DNA of 64,000 bases from Cupriavidus pauculus (GCF_022179805.1 NZ_BPUO01000003.1:1-64000), one strand, 5' to 3'; numbered from the stretch's first letter, positions 49,945 through 59,234 are shown. Notes: a model not told the origin generated them from the sequence alone. Made by a program: numbers and translations.

Positions 49945-51578
49945 GCCGCAGCCTCTGCGCAGCCATCGCCATGGGGTTGACGACCCCTGCCTTCGCAGCC
50001 ACTCCGCCTGTCGGTCAAGGTCTGAACATGATCGCCATCGCGATGTTCCTGGTATTCGTGATCGCCACGCTCGCCATCACGAAGTGGGCCGCGCGGCGCA
50101 ATCATAGCGTCGCGGACCACTACGCCGCAGGAGGCAAGATTACCGCGATGCAGAATGGCTGGGCCATTGCGGGGGACTACATGTCCGCCGCATCGTTGCT
50201 CGGTATCTCTGCACTGGTATTTACCAGCGGCTACGACGGCCTGATCTATTCGATCGGCTTTCTCGCAAGCTGGCCCATCATCCTGTTCCTGATTGCGGAG
50301 CCACTGCGCAACCTGGGGCGCTATACGCTGGCCGATGTGCTGTCGTACCGGTTGCGGCAACGGCCGATCCGCGCGTTCTCGGCGTCCAGCTCCATCGTGA
50401 TCGTGCTGCTCTACCTGGTATCCCAAATGGTGGGCGCCGGCAAGCTCGTGGAATTGCTGTTCGGATTCAACTACACCTCGGCAGTGGTTCTCGTCGGCGT
50501 ACTGATGGTGGTGTATGTGTTCTTTGGCGGCATGCTGGCGACCACGTGGATCCAGATCATCAAGGCGGTCATGCTGCTGGCCGGCTGCGCGTTCATGGCC
50601 TTCATGGTGATGAGCCGTTTCGGCTTCAGCCTGAACAGCCTGTTCGAGCACGCCATCACCGCGCATGGCAAGCACGATGCGATCATGCGGCCGGGCGGCC
50701 TGGTCTCCGATCCGGTATCGGCGGTGTCGTTGGGATTGGCGTTGATCTTCGGCACGGCGGGACTGCCGCACATCCTGATGCGCTTCTTCACCGTCAACAA
50801 CGTAAAGGCCGCGCGAAAGAGCGTGCTGTATGCCACCGGCATCGTCGGCATGGGCTACGCCATGATCATCGTGATCGGCTTCGGCACGATTGCGCTGGTG
50901 GCACAGGACCCGCTGTACCACAACAGCAATGGCGCGATCATCGGCGGCATCAACATGGTGGCGGTACACCTGTCGCATGCGGTTGGCGGCAACGTGTTCC
51001 TCGGCTTCATCTGCGCCGTGGCCTTCTCCACGATCCTGGCCGTGGTGGCGGGGCTCACCCTGGCGGGCTCATCGGCCATCTCGCATGACCTGTATGCCGC
51101 CGTGATCCGCAAGGGGCAGGCGTCCGACAAGGACGAGATGCGCGTCTCCCGCATCACCACGCTGGTGCTCGGCGTGCTGTCGATCCTGTTAGGCATCCTG
51201 TTCGAGAAGCAGACCATTGCCTTCATCGTCAGCCTGACGTTCTCGATTGCCGCCAGTTCCAACTTCCCGGTTCTGCTGCTGTCGATCTATTGGCGCGGCC
51301 TGACCACGCGTGGCGCGGTAGTCGGCGGCATGATGGGGCTCGTCACGGCCGTGGTACTGACGATCCTGAGCCCGACCGTCTGGGTGCAGGTACTGGGCCA
51401 CGCCTCGGCCATCTATCCGTACGAGTACCCGGCGCTTTTCTCGATGCTGGTGGCGTTTGCCAGCATCTACGTGTTCTCGATCACCGACCGTTCGGCACGT
51501 GGCGCCTGGGAGCGCAATGCCTACCAGAACCAGCGCGTGGACTGCGAACTGGGCACCATCGCGAAGTCTGGAGGCTGA
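49941..51578 (+). CDS. Sodium:solute symporter, ActP (cation/acetate) type
   Basis: 545 residues with about 13-14 transmembrane segments after a cleavable-looking N-terminus ([13 protein letters not shown]). SSS hallmarks are the [32 protein letters not shown] region, [49 protein letters not shown] and [25 protein letters not shown]. It is closest in style to ActP, which takes up acetate and short acids. Inside an aromatic-hydroxylase operon it may import the heterocyclic or carboxylic substrate. Overlaps DUF485 (ATGA). Confidence 0.92.
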   Translation: MSRSLCAAIAMGLTTPAFAATPPVGQGLNMIAIAMFLVFVIATLAITKWAARRNHSVADHYAAGGKITAMQNGWAIAGDYMSAASLLGISALVFTSGYDGLIYSIGFLASWPIILFLIAEPLRNLGRYTLADVLSYRLRQRPIRAFSASSSIVIVLLYLVSQMVGAGKLVELLFGFNYTSAVVLVGVLMVVYVFFGGMLATTWIQIIKAVMLLAGCAFMAFMVMSRFGFSLNSLFEHAITAHGKHDAIMRPGGLVSDPVSAVSLGLALIFGTAGLPHILMRFFTVNNVKAARKSVLYATGIVGMGYAMIIVIGFGTIALVAQDPLYHNSNGAIIGGINMVAVHLSHAVGGNVFLGFICAVAFSTILAVVAGLTLAGSSAISHDLYAAVIRKGQASDKDEMRVSRITTLVLGVLSILLGILFEKQTIAFIVSLTFSIAASSNFPVLLLSIYWRGLTTRGAVVGGMMGLVTAVVLTILSPTVWVQVLGHASAIYPYEYPALFSMLVAFASIYVFSITDRSARGAWERNAYQNQRVDCELGTIAKSGG

Positions 51579-51641
51579 TTCTTCGCTCCAGCCTTCGCTT
51601 GAGGGCGGCGGCCTGCACCGGGCGGCCGCCCCTGTTCCCAT

Positions 51642-51655
51642 TTATCGGGCGATTG
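51642..51655. promoter_or_regulatory. Degenerate copy of the operon palindrome, putative TetR operator 2
   Basis: TTATCGGGCGATTG matches TTATCGATCGATAA at 10 of 14 positions, including both CG steps. It lies 44 bases before the tetR-type start codon, a natural place for autoregulation. Confidence 0.5.
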
Positions 51656-51699
51656 GTAGAATCGGAGCATTTCCCGGACAGCAGACCACAAAGACCGCC

Positions 51700-52374
51700 A
51701 TGGAGTCACGCGCCACTTCCACCGAAGACGACACCGCAGCGAAATCGACCCGAAGGCTGCTGCCCGAGGAACGCGAGCAGCAGATCGTCGAGAAGGCAAT
51801 CGAGCATTTCACGCGCAACGGCTTCGGCGGCAGCACGCGAGAGCTGGCGCGCCAGATCGGCGTGACGCAACCTCTTCTCTACCGGTACTTCGAGAGCAAG
51901 GACGCCCTGATCGATCGCGTCTACAACGAAGTCTTCCAGTGGCGCCCTGACTGGGAACGCCAGATTGCCGACCGCACGCTGCCGCTGGCCGAACGGCTCC
52001 ATGCCTTCTACCTCGACTATTCGTCGGTGATCCTGCGCGAGGAGTGGATCCGCCTCTTCATCTTTGCCGGCCTGACGCACGAAGGCATCAACAACAAGTA
52101 CCTCAGCAAGCTGCGCACCAAGGTCTTCCTGCCGGTACTAGCCGAGGTGCGCGAGGCGTTTGGTATCGCCGCGCCCCGTAACACTGCCGAGACGGACGCC
52201 GAAATCGAGATGATCTGGAGCCTGCACGCCGCCATCTTCTACATTGGCGTGCGCAAGTGGGTCTATGGCCTGAAGGTTCCGACCGACCTGGACGCAGTGA
52301 TCCGGCAGAAGGTCGACCTGTTCCTGTATGGCGCGCCCGCGGCAATGGAAAAGCTGCGCGAGCGGAAGGTGTAG
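51700..52374 (+). CDS. TetR-family transcriptional regulator
   Basis: 224 residues from the ATG at 51700. The N-terminal helix-turn-helix is REQQIVEKAIEHFTRNGFGGSTRELARQIGVTQPLLYRYFESKDALIDRVYNEVF. The C-terminal part is all-helical (ERLHAFYLDYSSVILREEWIRLFIFAGL...). It is the last gene co-directional with the VOC-hydroxylase-symporter operon, 121 bases after the symporter. A palindrome before the operon and a weaker one before this gene make it the probable local repressor. Confidence 0.92.
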   Translation: MESRATSTEDDTAAKSTRRLLPEEREQQIVEKAIEHFTRNGFGGSTRELARQIGVTQPLLYRYFESKDALIDRVYNEVFQWRPDWERQIADRTLPLAERLHAFYLDYSSVILREEWIRLFIFAGLTHEGINNKYLSKLRTKVFLPVLAEVREAFGIAAPRNTAETDAEIEMIWSLHAAIFYIGVRKWVYGLKVPTDLDAVIRQKVDLFLYGAPAAMEKLRERKV

Positions 52375-52400
52375 CACGCTGCTGGTTGCATCACATGCAA

Positions 52401-53186
52401 TCAGGCCTTGCCCAGCGGCGGCCGCGACAGATACCCCGCCATATTGCAGAGCTTGCCGAGTTCATCGGCTGCCTCGCAAAGCAGCACCGAGTGCTCATGG
52501 ACTTTTGCGGCGGTCAGACGTGTCTTGGGTCCCGCCAGGCTGATCACGCCCACGCAGCGACTGCCTCGTTTCACGGGCACGGCCACCGCCGCCATACGGG
52601 CTGCAAACACCTCATCGATCATGGCATAGCCGCGTACGCGCGCCGCGTGGATGAATCCGAGCAGTGCCTTCAGTGACGTTGGCGCGTTCGGACCATACTC
52701 GTTGGGGTGGCCGAATCCCTGCTTCATGACCAGCGCGACGGCTTCCTCATCCGACATCGTCATCAGCCACGCATGACCGGTGGACGTGCAGGACAACCGC
52801 GCCGCCAGACCCATGTCGGGGTCGTACCGAAAGCCGGTGCGTTGACCGTCGGCTTTTGCCACCCAGATGATGGCGTCACCGTCCACCAGCGACAAACGGG
52901 CCAACTCGCCCGTGCGCGCTGCGATCCTCTCGATGATGGGTTGTGCGATGTCGGCGATGCCCGTCAGGCTCAGGAACTCGAGCCCGTTCGACGTCATGCG
53001 CATCGACAGGATGTAGCGGCTGTCATCGGCGATTTGCCGCACGTAACCACTTTCCACGAGTTCGCTCAGCACGCGATGGCATGTGCTGCGCGGCACGGAC
53101 ACGGCGTCGGCAATTTCCGAAAGCGCTGCGCCCTCGCCCTGGGACGCCAGCAGATCGAGGATCTTCAATCCCGTCTTGAGCGACAT
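52401..53186 (-). CDS. IclR-family transcriptional regulator
   Basis: 261 residues from the ATG at 53186; the open frame extends further but homology starts at MSLKTGLKILDLLASQGEGAALSEIADAVSVPRSTCHRVLSELVESGYV. The effector domain has ELARLSLVDGDAIIWVAKADG, LSCTSTGHAWLMTMSDEEA and AAVAVPVKRGSRCVGVISLAGPKTRLT. It diverges from the MHS transporter-dehydroquinase pair. A perfect 6-3-6 palindrome lies 21 bases upstream of its start, the same architecture as the other IclR promoter in this window. Confidence 0.92.
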   Translation of the reverse strand: MSLKTGLKILDLLASQGEGAALSEIADAVSVPRSTCHRVLSELVESGYVRQIADDSRYILSMRMTSNGLEFLSLTGIADIAQPIIERIAARTGELARLSLVDGDAIIWVAKADGQRTGFRYDPDMGLAARLSCTSTGHAWLMTMSDEEAVALVMKQGFGHPNEYGPNAPTSLKALLGFIHAARVRGYAMIDEVFAARMAAVAVPVKRGSRCVGVISLAGPKTRLTAAKVHEHSVLLCEAADELGKLCNMAGYLSRPPLGKA

Positions 53187-53206
53187 ATTTCGTAATGTGG
53201 AATGAT

Positions 53207-53221
53207 GTTCCGGTGCGGAAC
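53207..53221. promoter_or_regulatory. Palindromic operator (putative IclR site)
   Basis: GTTCCG-GTG-CGGAAC, a perfect 6-3-6 inverted repeat between the divergent IclR and MHS-transporter genes, overlapped by GGAA-TGATG-TTCC at 53199-53211. The start codon of the transporter is 87 bases away. Confidence 0.65.
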
Positions 53222-53307
53222 GGGTCGGTTTGGCCTGGCGAACAATAGCAGTGCACGTTACCCGTAGCAATCGGGAACGATATCCACAAAGAAAAGGGGA
53301 GACACTC

Positions 53308-54657
53308 ATGTCAGCCATCACTGACTCCGACATCAACGTGGCCGATCTAGCCGCATCGCAGCATTCCATGGCGCGCCGCGCCGTTGCGGGTGCAACCGTG
53401 GGCACGGCGCTGGAATGGTTCGACTTCGCGCTCTACGGCGTCGTTGCCGCGACCATTTTTCCGAAGCTGTTTTTCCCTTCGCTCGACCCTACCGCCTCGC
53501 TGCTGGCTTCGCTTGCCAGCTTCTGGGCCGGCCTGGCGGCACGGCCCCTGGGCGCCATCGTTTGCGGCATCCTGGGAGATCGCTGGGGACGCCGCAACCT
53601 GATGCTGATCACGGTATCGGTGATGGGCGTCTCGTCATTCCTCATGGGACTACTGCCGACCTATCAGCAGGTGGGGATCATGGCGCCGATCCTGCTGGTC
53701 AGTCTGCGCATCATCCAGGGCTTTGCGCTTGGTGGGGAATCCACAGGCGCGCAGCTGATGGCCGTCGAACACGCAGCGGCCGATCGTCGCGGCATCTATT
53801 CCGGCTTGCTCGGTATCTGCTCGCCACTGAGCCAGATCCTGGCCAACATGACGCTGTTCGCGTTGGCGGGGATGCTGTCTCCCGAAGACTTTGAAAGCTA
53901 CGGCTGGAGAATTCCATTCCTGGCGAGCTTTCTGCTGGTGATCCTCGGCATCTATATCCGGATGCGTGTCAGCGAGACGCCCGCCTTCGAAGCCCTGCGC
54001 AAGCAAGGCCAGCAGCAGGGAAAGCGGGTGCGCGGTGCCAATCCGCTGGGCGTGGTGTTGCGCCACCACTGGAAGACCGCGCTGCGCCTGACGCTGTTCT
54101 TCTGCGGCCCCGCCGCGCTGTTCTACCTGATCGTAGTGTTCTCGCTGAGCTATCTAACTAGGAACCTTGGCCTGCCCAAGCAGACCGGCTTCATGTTCCT
54201 GATGGTGGCCAACGCATGCGCCATCGTGGGCGCGCTGGCTGGCGGGTATCTCAGTGACCGGATTGGCCGCAAGCGCGCGCTGCTGCTGGGCTCGTTCTGC
54301 ACACTGGGCTGCTGCCTTATTTACTTTCCGGTCCTCAACCAGGGCTCGTTCGGCATGACCATGGCAGTCATGGGCGCATTCCTTGGCTTCACGCAGTTCC
54401 AGAGCGGCATCCAGCCGGTCTGGTTTGCCGAGTCCTTTCCCACCGAGGCGCGCTACACGGGCTCCGCGCTGTCCTACTCGGGCGCCAACCTGCTGACCGG
54501 CGGGCCGATGCCGATCGTAGCGGTTGCATTGCTGCAGGCGTTCAACGGATCGCCGTGGGCCATCGTGGCGGTATGCGGATCGCTGAACCTGCTGTCGTTC
54601 GTCATGATCGCCATCTCTCGCGAAACCCGAGGCACCAGCCTGGAAAGCAGCCACTGA
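53308..54657 (+). CDS. MHS-family (metabolite:H+ symporter) MFS transporter
   Basis: 449 residues from the ATG at 53308 (AGGGGAGACACTC upstream), 12 transmembrane helices. Family markers are ATVGTALEWFDFALYGVVAATIF, the LGDRWGRRNLM loop-2/3 motif, RIIQGFALGGESTGAQLMAVEHA and YLSDRIGRKRALL in the second half. The MHS family includes ShiA (shikimate), KgtP and ProP. With a type II dehydroquinase-like gene 47 bases downstream, a quinate/shikimate-like cyclic acid is the best guess. Confidence 0.92.
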   Translation: MSAITDSDINVADLAASQHSMARRAVAGATVGTALEWFDFALYGVVAATIFPKLFFPSLDPTASLLASLASFWAGLAARPLGAIVCGILGDRWGRRNLMLITVSVMGVSSFLMGLLPTYQQVGIMAPILLVSLRIIQGFALGGESTGAQLMAVEHAAADRRGIYSGLLGICSPLSQILANMTLFALAGMLSPEDFESYGWRIPFLASFLLVILGIYIRMRVSETPAFEALRKQGQQQGKRVRGANPLGVVLRHHWKTALRLTLFFCGPAALFYLIVVFSLSYLTRNLGLPKQTGFMFLMVANACAIVGALAGGYLSDRIGRKRALLLGSFCTLGCCLIYFPVLNQGSFGMTMAVMGAFLGFTQFQSGIQPVWFAESFPTEARYTGSALSYSGANLLTGGPMPIVAVALLQAFNGSPWAIVAVCGSLNLLSFVMIAISRETRGTSLESSH

Positions 54658-54704
54658 ATTGCCGCAACGTATTGCAGAAAATTAGCCGTCACTGAGCACC
54701 CATC

Positions 54705-55160
54705 ATGAAGCGAAAACTCTACATCCTCAACGGTTCGAACCTGAACATGCTCGGTGTTCGCGAGCCGCATATCTATGGCAGCACCACGCTCAAGGACATC
54801 GAGCAGGCCTGCATGGCCATGGCCGACACGTTCAAGTTCGACTGCGTATTCCGTCAGACCAACAGCGAAAGCGATTTGATCGACTGGATCCAGGAGGCCT
54901 ATTTCGAGAATGCCGCGCTGATCATCAATCCGGCCGGCTTTTCATTTGGACGCATCCCCGTGCTCGATGCGGTAAAGCTGATCCAGCGCCCCGTCGTCGA
55001 GGTGCACATCAGCAATATCCACCGCCGCTCGGAAGAGTATCGCCATTCGACCATCTCCGTGGCCGCCACAGCCGTGATCTGCGGTGCCGGGGCCAATGGC
55101 TACCTGCTCAGCATCCGCGCCATCGACGACCTGTGGGCGGCAACCGAGAAGCCACAATAG
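54705..55160 (+). CDS. Type II 3-dehydroquinate dehydratase-like protein, divergent active site
   Basis: 151 residues, the normal AroQ length. Present: LNGSNLNMLGVREPHIYG (substrate Asn, catalytic-lid Arg and Tyr), QTNSESDLIDWIQEA, and HISNIHRRSEEYRHST (catalytic His and the Arg). The stretch that normally reads INPAAYTHTSVALRDAL is INPAGFSFGRIPVLDAV, so the conserved His that contacts the substrate ring hydroxyl is Phe while the Asp is kept. Housekeeping AroQ rarely tolerates this. The gene pairs with an MHS transporter under an IclR regulator, so a catabolic dehydratase for quinate or a look-alike is likely. Confidence 0.83.
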   Translation: MKRKLYILNGSNLNMLGVREPHIYGSTTLKDIEQACMAMADTFKFDCVFRQTNSESDLIDWIQEAYFENAALIINPAGFSFGRIPVLDAVKLIQRPVVEVHISNIHRRSEEYRHSTISVAATAVICGAGANGYLLSIRAIDDLWAATEKPQ

Positions 55161-55229
55161 CGCGGTGACCTGCAAAGCTGTTGCTTAAGCTATCATTTCG
55201 GCTTAGACCCGTTCCAAGCGAACCTTTCG

Positions 55230-55862
55230 ATGCCGAAGTCCAACCCTTCGCCGCGCGTAACCCGCCCGGTTACCGATGCCGGCGCCAAGCCGGGCCAGCC
55301 GGTATCGGCGGGCAAGGCTGCCTTGCAGCCACTGCCCACCAAGCGTCCCGACCATGACCTCGACCATTCGGTTGGCTATCTGCTGAACCGCGCCGCCAGC
55401 ATCATTGCGGCACGGTTCAGCGACGACCTGAAGCCGCACAACATCAACCTGCAGGCATGGCGCGTGCTGGCGGCGCTGCGCCATGAAGACCACCAGACGC
55501 TGTCGGACCTGGCCAGCCATACCGGCGCGGAAATCTCCTACCTGTCCCGGGCAGTGGTGGCGTTGGAGGAACGCGGCCTGCTGCGGCGCGTCGTCTCGGC
55601 CACCGACAAGCGCAATATCCACCTGTCGCTGACGCCCGCTGGCGGCGCCATCGTTGCCGAACTCGCGCCGCGCGCCTGGGATATCGAGCGCGCATCGATG
55701 TCTGGCGTGACACCCGCAGAGCTTGCCGCCACGTTGAAGACGTTGCGGGCGATCTTTACGAACCTGGTCGATGCCTGCCAGGATTCCACCGGCGTCAACC
55801 GCAAGCTCACCGTGGCGCGCCGGGTCCGCCGCAAGGCGGCGCAGGACGACCCGGACGCCTGA
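55230..55862 (+). CDS. MarR-family transcriptional regulator
   Basis: 210 residues with about 40 unstructured N-terminal residues. The winged helix follows: VGYLLNRAASIIAARFSDDLKPHNINLQAWRVLAALRHEDHQTLSDLASHTGAEISYLSRAVVALEERGLLRRVVSATDKRNIHLSLTPAGG. The C-terminus is Arg/Lys-rich. No ribosome-binding site is evident. It is convergent with the end of the ring-cleavage operon and is the only regulator near it. Upstream, GTTGCTTAAGCTAT (55180-55193) resembles the GTTGC-N4-GCAAC palindromes at the operon's promoter. Confidence 0.9.
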   Translation: MPKSNPSPRVTRPVTDAGAKPGQPVSAGKAALQPLPTKRPDHDLDHSVGYLLNRAASIIAARFSDDLKPHNINLQAWRVLAALRHEDHQTLSDLASHTGAEISYLSRAVVALEERGLLRRVVSATDKRNIHLSLTPAGGAIVAELAPRAWDIERASMSGVTPAELAATLKTLRAIFTNLVDACQDSTGVNRKLTVARRVRRKAAQDDPDA

Positions 55863-55880
55863 TCGCCCCTGCCGGCGCGC

Positions 55881-56975
55881 TCAGAAGACGTGCTTGATGC
55901 CCAGCATCGCCCCAAGCTGCGTGCCGCCGGGCGATGCGCTCGCCCCCGGATTGCTGCTCACCGACTGCGCCAGTTGCCCGCCGTTGTCGATGAAGCCGGC
56001 CGTGGCGTAGATCGACGACCGCTTCGAGAAGCTGTACGTACCGCGCACCGTGTACAGCCATGCCTTGTTGGCGCTGTCGTGATAGCGCTGGTGATAGACC
56101 TGGCCCGCGACATTGAAAGCCGGGGTCAGGTCATAGGACGCGCCCAGCCAGAACAGGTCGCTGCGCGGCGCGGGATTGCCGTCGTTGTTGTGCCGCAGCC
56201 AGCCCGCCCCCGCCTTCACACGATCGAACAACGTATAGGCACTGAGCGACAACCGGTCGTCCTTGCGGCCGCTGTTGGTAAGCCCGCCAAACGCACCCGG
56301 GCCGCCACGCCAGGAATCGTAGGCCGCCGCCACGCCAAGATGCGGGGTCTCGTACATCAGCAGCGCCGACCACTCCCGGCACGCCTTCTTGTCCGCGGGA
56401 TTCTCGCCCGCGCAGTTGGTGCTGGCAGGGCTGGGCGTGGCCACCGCCGCGTCGCGGCCAAAGCTGTAGGTGGCGCCCACCGTCAGTCCGCCGAACTTTC
56501 CCTTGTACGAAATCGCGTTGTCGGCGCGCGAGTTCGGAATCGTCGGATCGAGTGACCCCGAGCCAAACGCGTTCGGCCCCAGGATGTCCGAGTCGAGCGT
56601 GGCCCAGAACATCATCGTGTACTGACGCCCGAAGGCCACCTGCCCCCAGTTGCCCGACAGTCCGACCCAGGCTTGCCGCCCGAACAGGCGATTGCCGAAA
56701 TTGGCCACGCCCGAATCCGGCGCGAAGCCGGACTCCAGCACGAACTGCGATTTCAGGCCACCGCCAAGGTCTTCCGTCCCCCGCAGCCCCCAGCGCGACG
56801 GTACCGACGCGGACAGGTTCGTCATGCGTGCCACGGTGCTCTGCGTCGGGCCGGCGTGGTTCACTACCTCCACGCCGGAATCCACCACGCCATACAGCGT
56901 CACGGACTGCGCGCCTGCCAGCGCCGGCATGGCCGCCGCGCAGCCAAGTACAAGATGTCTCAGTTTGATCGTCAT
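55881..56975 (-). CDS. Outer-membrane porin, general (Gram-negative type 4)
   Basis: 364 residues after AGGAGGAGACC. The signal MTIKLRHLVLGCAAAMPALAGA is followed by QSVTLYGVVDSGVEVVN, SRWGLRGTEDLGGGLKSQFVLESGF, LFGRQAWVGLSGNWGQVAFGRQYTMMFW and a C-terminal GAMLGIKHVF with the terminal Phe. A CAGENPADKKAC segment in an external loop suggests a disulfide. Last gene of the seven-gene operon; it probably admits the aromatic substrate. Confidence 0.93.
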   Translation of the reverse strand: MTIKLRHLVLGCAAAMPALAGAQSVTLYGVVDSGVEVVNHAGPTQSTVARMTNLSASVPSRWGLRGTEDLGGGLKSQFVLESGFAPDSGVANFGNRLFGRQAWVGLSGNWGQVAFGRQYTMMFWATLDSDILGPNAFGSGSLDPTIPNSRADNAISYKGKFGGLTVGATYSFGRDAAVATPSPASTNCAGENPADKKACREWSALLMYETPHLGVAAAYDSWRGGPGAFGGLTNSGRKDDRLSLSAYTLFDRVKAGAGWLRHNNDGNPAPRSDLFWLGASYDLTPAFNVAGQVYHQRYHDSANKAWLYTVRGTYSFSKRSSIYATAGFIDNGGQLAQSVSSNPGASASPGGTQLGAMLGIKHVF

Positions 56976-57017
56976 GGTCTCCTCCTGTTTTTTTGTGGAT
57001 ATCTATGCCTTGTCGAA

Positions 57018-58157
57018 CTAGCTTGCCGATGCCTCCCCCAGCCGCGCCCCCTGGCTTGCCACCCGTGCCAGCAAGCGCGCGGCATTGCCGCCCTCGACGG
57101 CGCGCAGCTCGTCGGCGCTGAAGCCGACGTCCCGCAGCCCGGCGAACGTGGCCTGCGTGCCCTGCTCCGGGACAAACGGAAAATCGGTGCCCAGCACCAC
57201 GTTGGCGGGCGTCACCAGCTTCAGCAGCGCGGCCATCGAGATCGGATTCGCGGCAATGGCGGTGTCGTAGTACAGGCGCTTGAGCAGCGGCATCACGCCT
57301 TCCGGCACCTGCTTGGCCAGGCTCTTGTCGAGCGAGCCCAGGATGGCCATACGGGTGGCCAGGTAGGGCACCGTCCCGCCCGCGTGCGAGAAGATGAAGC
57401 GAATGTCCGGACAGCGGCTGAACACGCCCGAGAACATCAGGCTGGCCACGGCGCGCGTGGTGTCGTGCGGAAACTCGATCAGCGAATCGGGATGCTCGGG
57501 CAGCAGGCCGCGATGGCATTGGCACGACGTGGGATGCACGTAGACCACCGCGCGGCGGCGGTTCAGCTCCGCGAAGACCGGCGCGAAATCGGCATGGCCC
57601 AGGTACTTGTCGCCGTAATTGGTCATGAGTCCAATGCCGTCGGCCTTCAACACGTCGAACGCATGGGTGATTTCCGCCATCGCCGCGCCGACATCGGGCA
57701 ACGGCAGCGCGCTGAACGTGCCGAAGCGGGTGGGATGGTCGCTGACCATCTGCGCGGCGAACTCGTTGCAGGCGCGCGTGAGCTGCCGCGTCTTGGCCAT
57801 GTCCGGCATCCACAGCGGCGGGGCCGACACCACGGCGGTGGTAATGCCCTGCCGGTCCATCACGCCCAGCGAGTCGGCCACCTTCCACTGCGGCGCCACG
57901 CGATTCGGCGCCGGCGCGCCGATGGCTTCCTCGCCCATGGTCTTGCGGAAGACCGGCGGAAGAATATGGTGGTGCACGTCGATGCGCTGCACGCCCGCCA
58001 GGCTGTCCTGCGCCAGGGGTCGGGCTTGCGGCTGCGCGCCCGCCGGCACGGCCTGGCTTGCCAGCAGGCCGCCCAGCATCGCGCCCATCCTGCGGCGCAT
58101 CGGGCTGGCCAGGGGTGCGCCCGTCGGATGATCTACGTCTTCGTTATTGGTATGCAT
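57018..58157 (-). CDS. Exported amidohydrolase (ACMSD-like metal-dependent hydrolase)
   Basis: 379 residues. An N-terminal RRRMGAMLGGLLASQAVPAGAQ looks like a signal sequence, unusual for this family. The amidohydrolase-2 core follows: IDVHHHILPP (metal His pair), VYVHPTSC, FIFSHAGGTVPYLATR and VVLGTDFPFVPEQGT (metal Asp). Relatives decarboxylate or hydrolyse aromatic and ring-opened acids (ACMSD, gamma-resorcylate decarboxylase). With the second amidohydrolase at 63365 it brackets the operon. Whether it really is exported should be checked, since its expected partners are cytoplasmic. Confidence 0.87.
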   Translation of the reverse strand: MHTNNEDVDHPTGAPLASPMRRRMGAMLGGLLASQAVPAGAQPQARPLAQDSLAGVQRIDVHHHILPPVFRKTMGEEAIGAPAPNRVAPQWKVADSLGVMDRQGITTAVVSAPPLWMPDMAKTRQLTRACNEFAAQMVSDHPTRFGTFSALPLPDVGAAMAEITHAFDVLKADGIGLMTNYGDKYLGHADFAPVFAELNRRRAVVYVHPTSCQCHRGLLPEHPDSLIEFPHDTTRAVASLMFSGVFSRCPDIRFIFSHAGGTVPYLATRMAILGSLDKSLAKQVPEGVMPLLKRLYYDTAIAANPISMAALLKLVTPANVVLGTDFPFVPEQGTQATFAGLRDVGFSADELRAVEGGNAARLLARVASQGARLGEASAS

Positions 58158-58313
58158 TGGCGCAATCGTGTGGAGGTTGCGGGTGGAGGTTGGACTGCTG
58201 GCATGCCGTTTGTCCGGGCAACAGGCCGCCCTGCTCGCGCGGTGGCAGGCATGGCGGGCCGGTTGCCCGGCGGCGGTACGGGTGCTTGAGTGCTGCGGTG
58301 CTGCGGGTGCGCG

Positions 58314-59177
58314 TCAGGCCGGTTCGGCCACCACGCGGTTCTCGATATGGCCGATGCCTTCGATCTCCGCACGCATGACGTCGCCCACCTTCAGGTAGGA
58401 CGGCGGGTCCATCGCCACGCCAACGCCAGACGGCGTGCCGGTGGCCAGCAGGTCGCCGGGCTCCAGCGTGAAGGCCTTCGACAGATGCACCACCTGGTCG
58501 TAGATGTCATGGATCATGGCGCCCGTCTCATCGTCCTGACGCAGTTCATCGTTGACCCACATCCGCAGGCGCAGCGCGTGCGGGTCGCCGAGTTCGTCGG
58601 GGGTCACGATCCACGGGCCGATGGGACCGCACGTGTCGAACGACTTGCCGATGGTCATGGTCTGCGAGGCCAGTTGCCAGTCGCGCACGGACACGTCGTT
58701 GCACACCATGTAGCCGGCGATGATGGACGGCGCGTCTTCACGGCTCACGTTGCGGCAGCGGCTGCCGATCACTGCGCACAGTTCCACCTCGTAGTCGAGC
58801 TGCTGCGAGACGGCCGGCATGTGGACATCGCCAAACGGGTCGTTGATGCACGACACCTGCTTGTTGAACCACACCTGCACAGGCGGCGTATGAACACCCA
58901 CCTTGGCCGCCTCGGCCACGTGCTTGCGGTAGTTCATGCCGATGGCCAGGTATTTCGACGGCCGGGGCACGGGCGCCAGCAACGTGACCTCAGACAGCGA
59001 CGCGGTGAAGCCGCCGCGCACGGCGCGCGCGCGATCCAGCGCTTCGGGGCCGGACTGCAGCAGTTCCAGCATGGTGTCCGGCAGTGCGGGGTCGTTGCGC
59101 GGCAGGTCGATCACGAGGTCTCCCTCGACCTTGCCGATGGAGGTGTTGCCTTGATGGAGATAGGTAACGAGCTTCAT
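58314..59177 (-). CDS. Fumarylacetoacetate hydrolase-family protein
   Basis: 287 residues starting MKLVTYLHQGNTSIGKVEGDLVIDL. FAH core motifs are KYLAIGMNYRKHVAEA, the metal-binding QLDYEVELCAVIG (Glu-x-Glu), MVCNDVSVRDWQ, GKSFDTCGPIGPW and LLATGTPSGVG. The family hydrolyses or decarboxylates diketo acids after ring cleavage. In this operon it would act after the extradiol dioxygenase. It is separated by 57 bases from the upstream transporter gene. Confidence 0.92.
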   Translation of the reverse strand: MKLVTYLHQGNTSIGKVEGDLVIDLPRNDPALPDTMLELLQSGPEALDRARAVRGGFTASLSEVTLLAPVPRPSKYLAIGMNYRKHVAEAAKVGVHTPPVQVWFNKQVSCINDPFGDVHMPAVSQQLDYEVELCAVIGSRCRNVSREDAPSIIAGYMVCNDVSVRDWQLASQTMTIGKSFDTCGPIGPWIVTPDELGDPHALRLRMWVNDELRQDDETGAMIHDIYDQVVHLSKAFTLEPGDLLATGTPSGVGVAMDPPSYLKVGDVMRAEIEGIGHIENRVVAEPA

Positions 59178-59234
59178 GATGAGACGATGATTCCGAAATG
59201 GTTGTAGAACAAAGGGAATGCGTAAGGACGGCGT

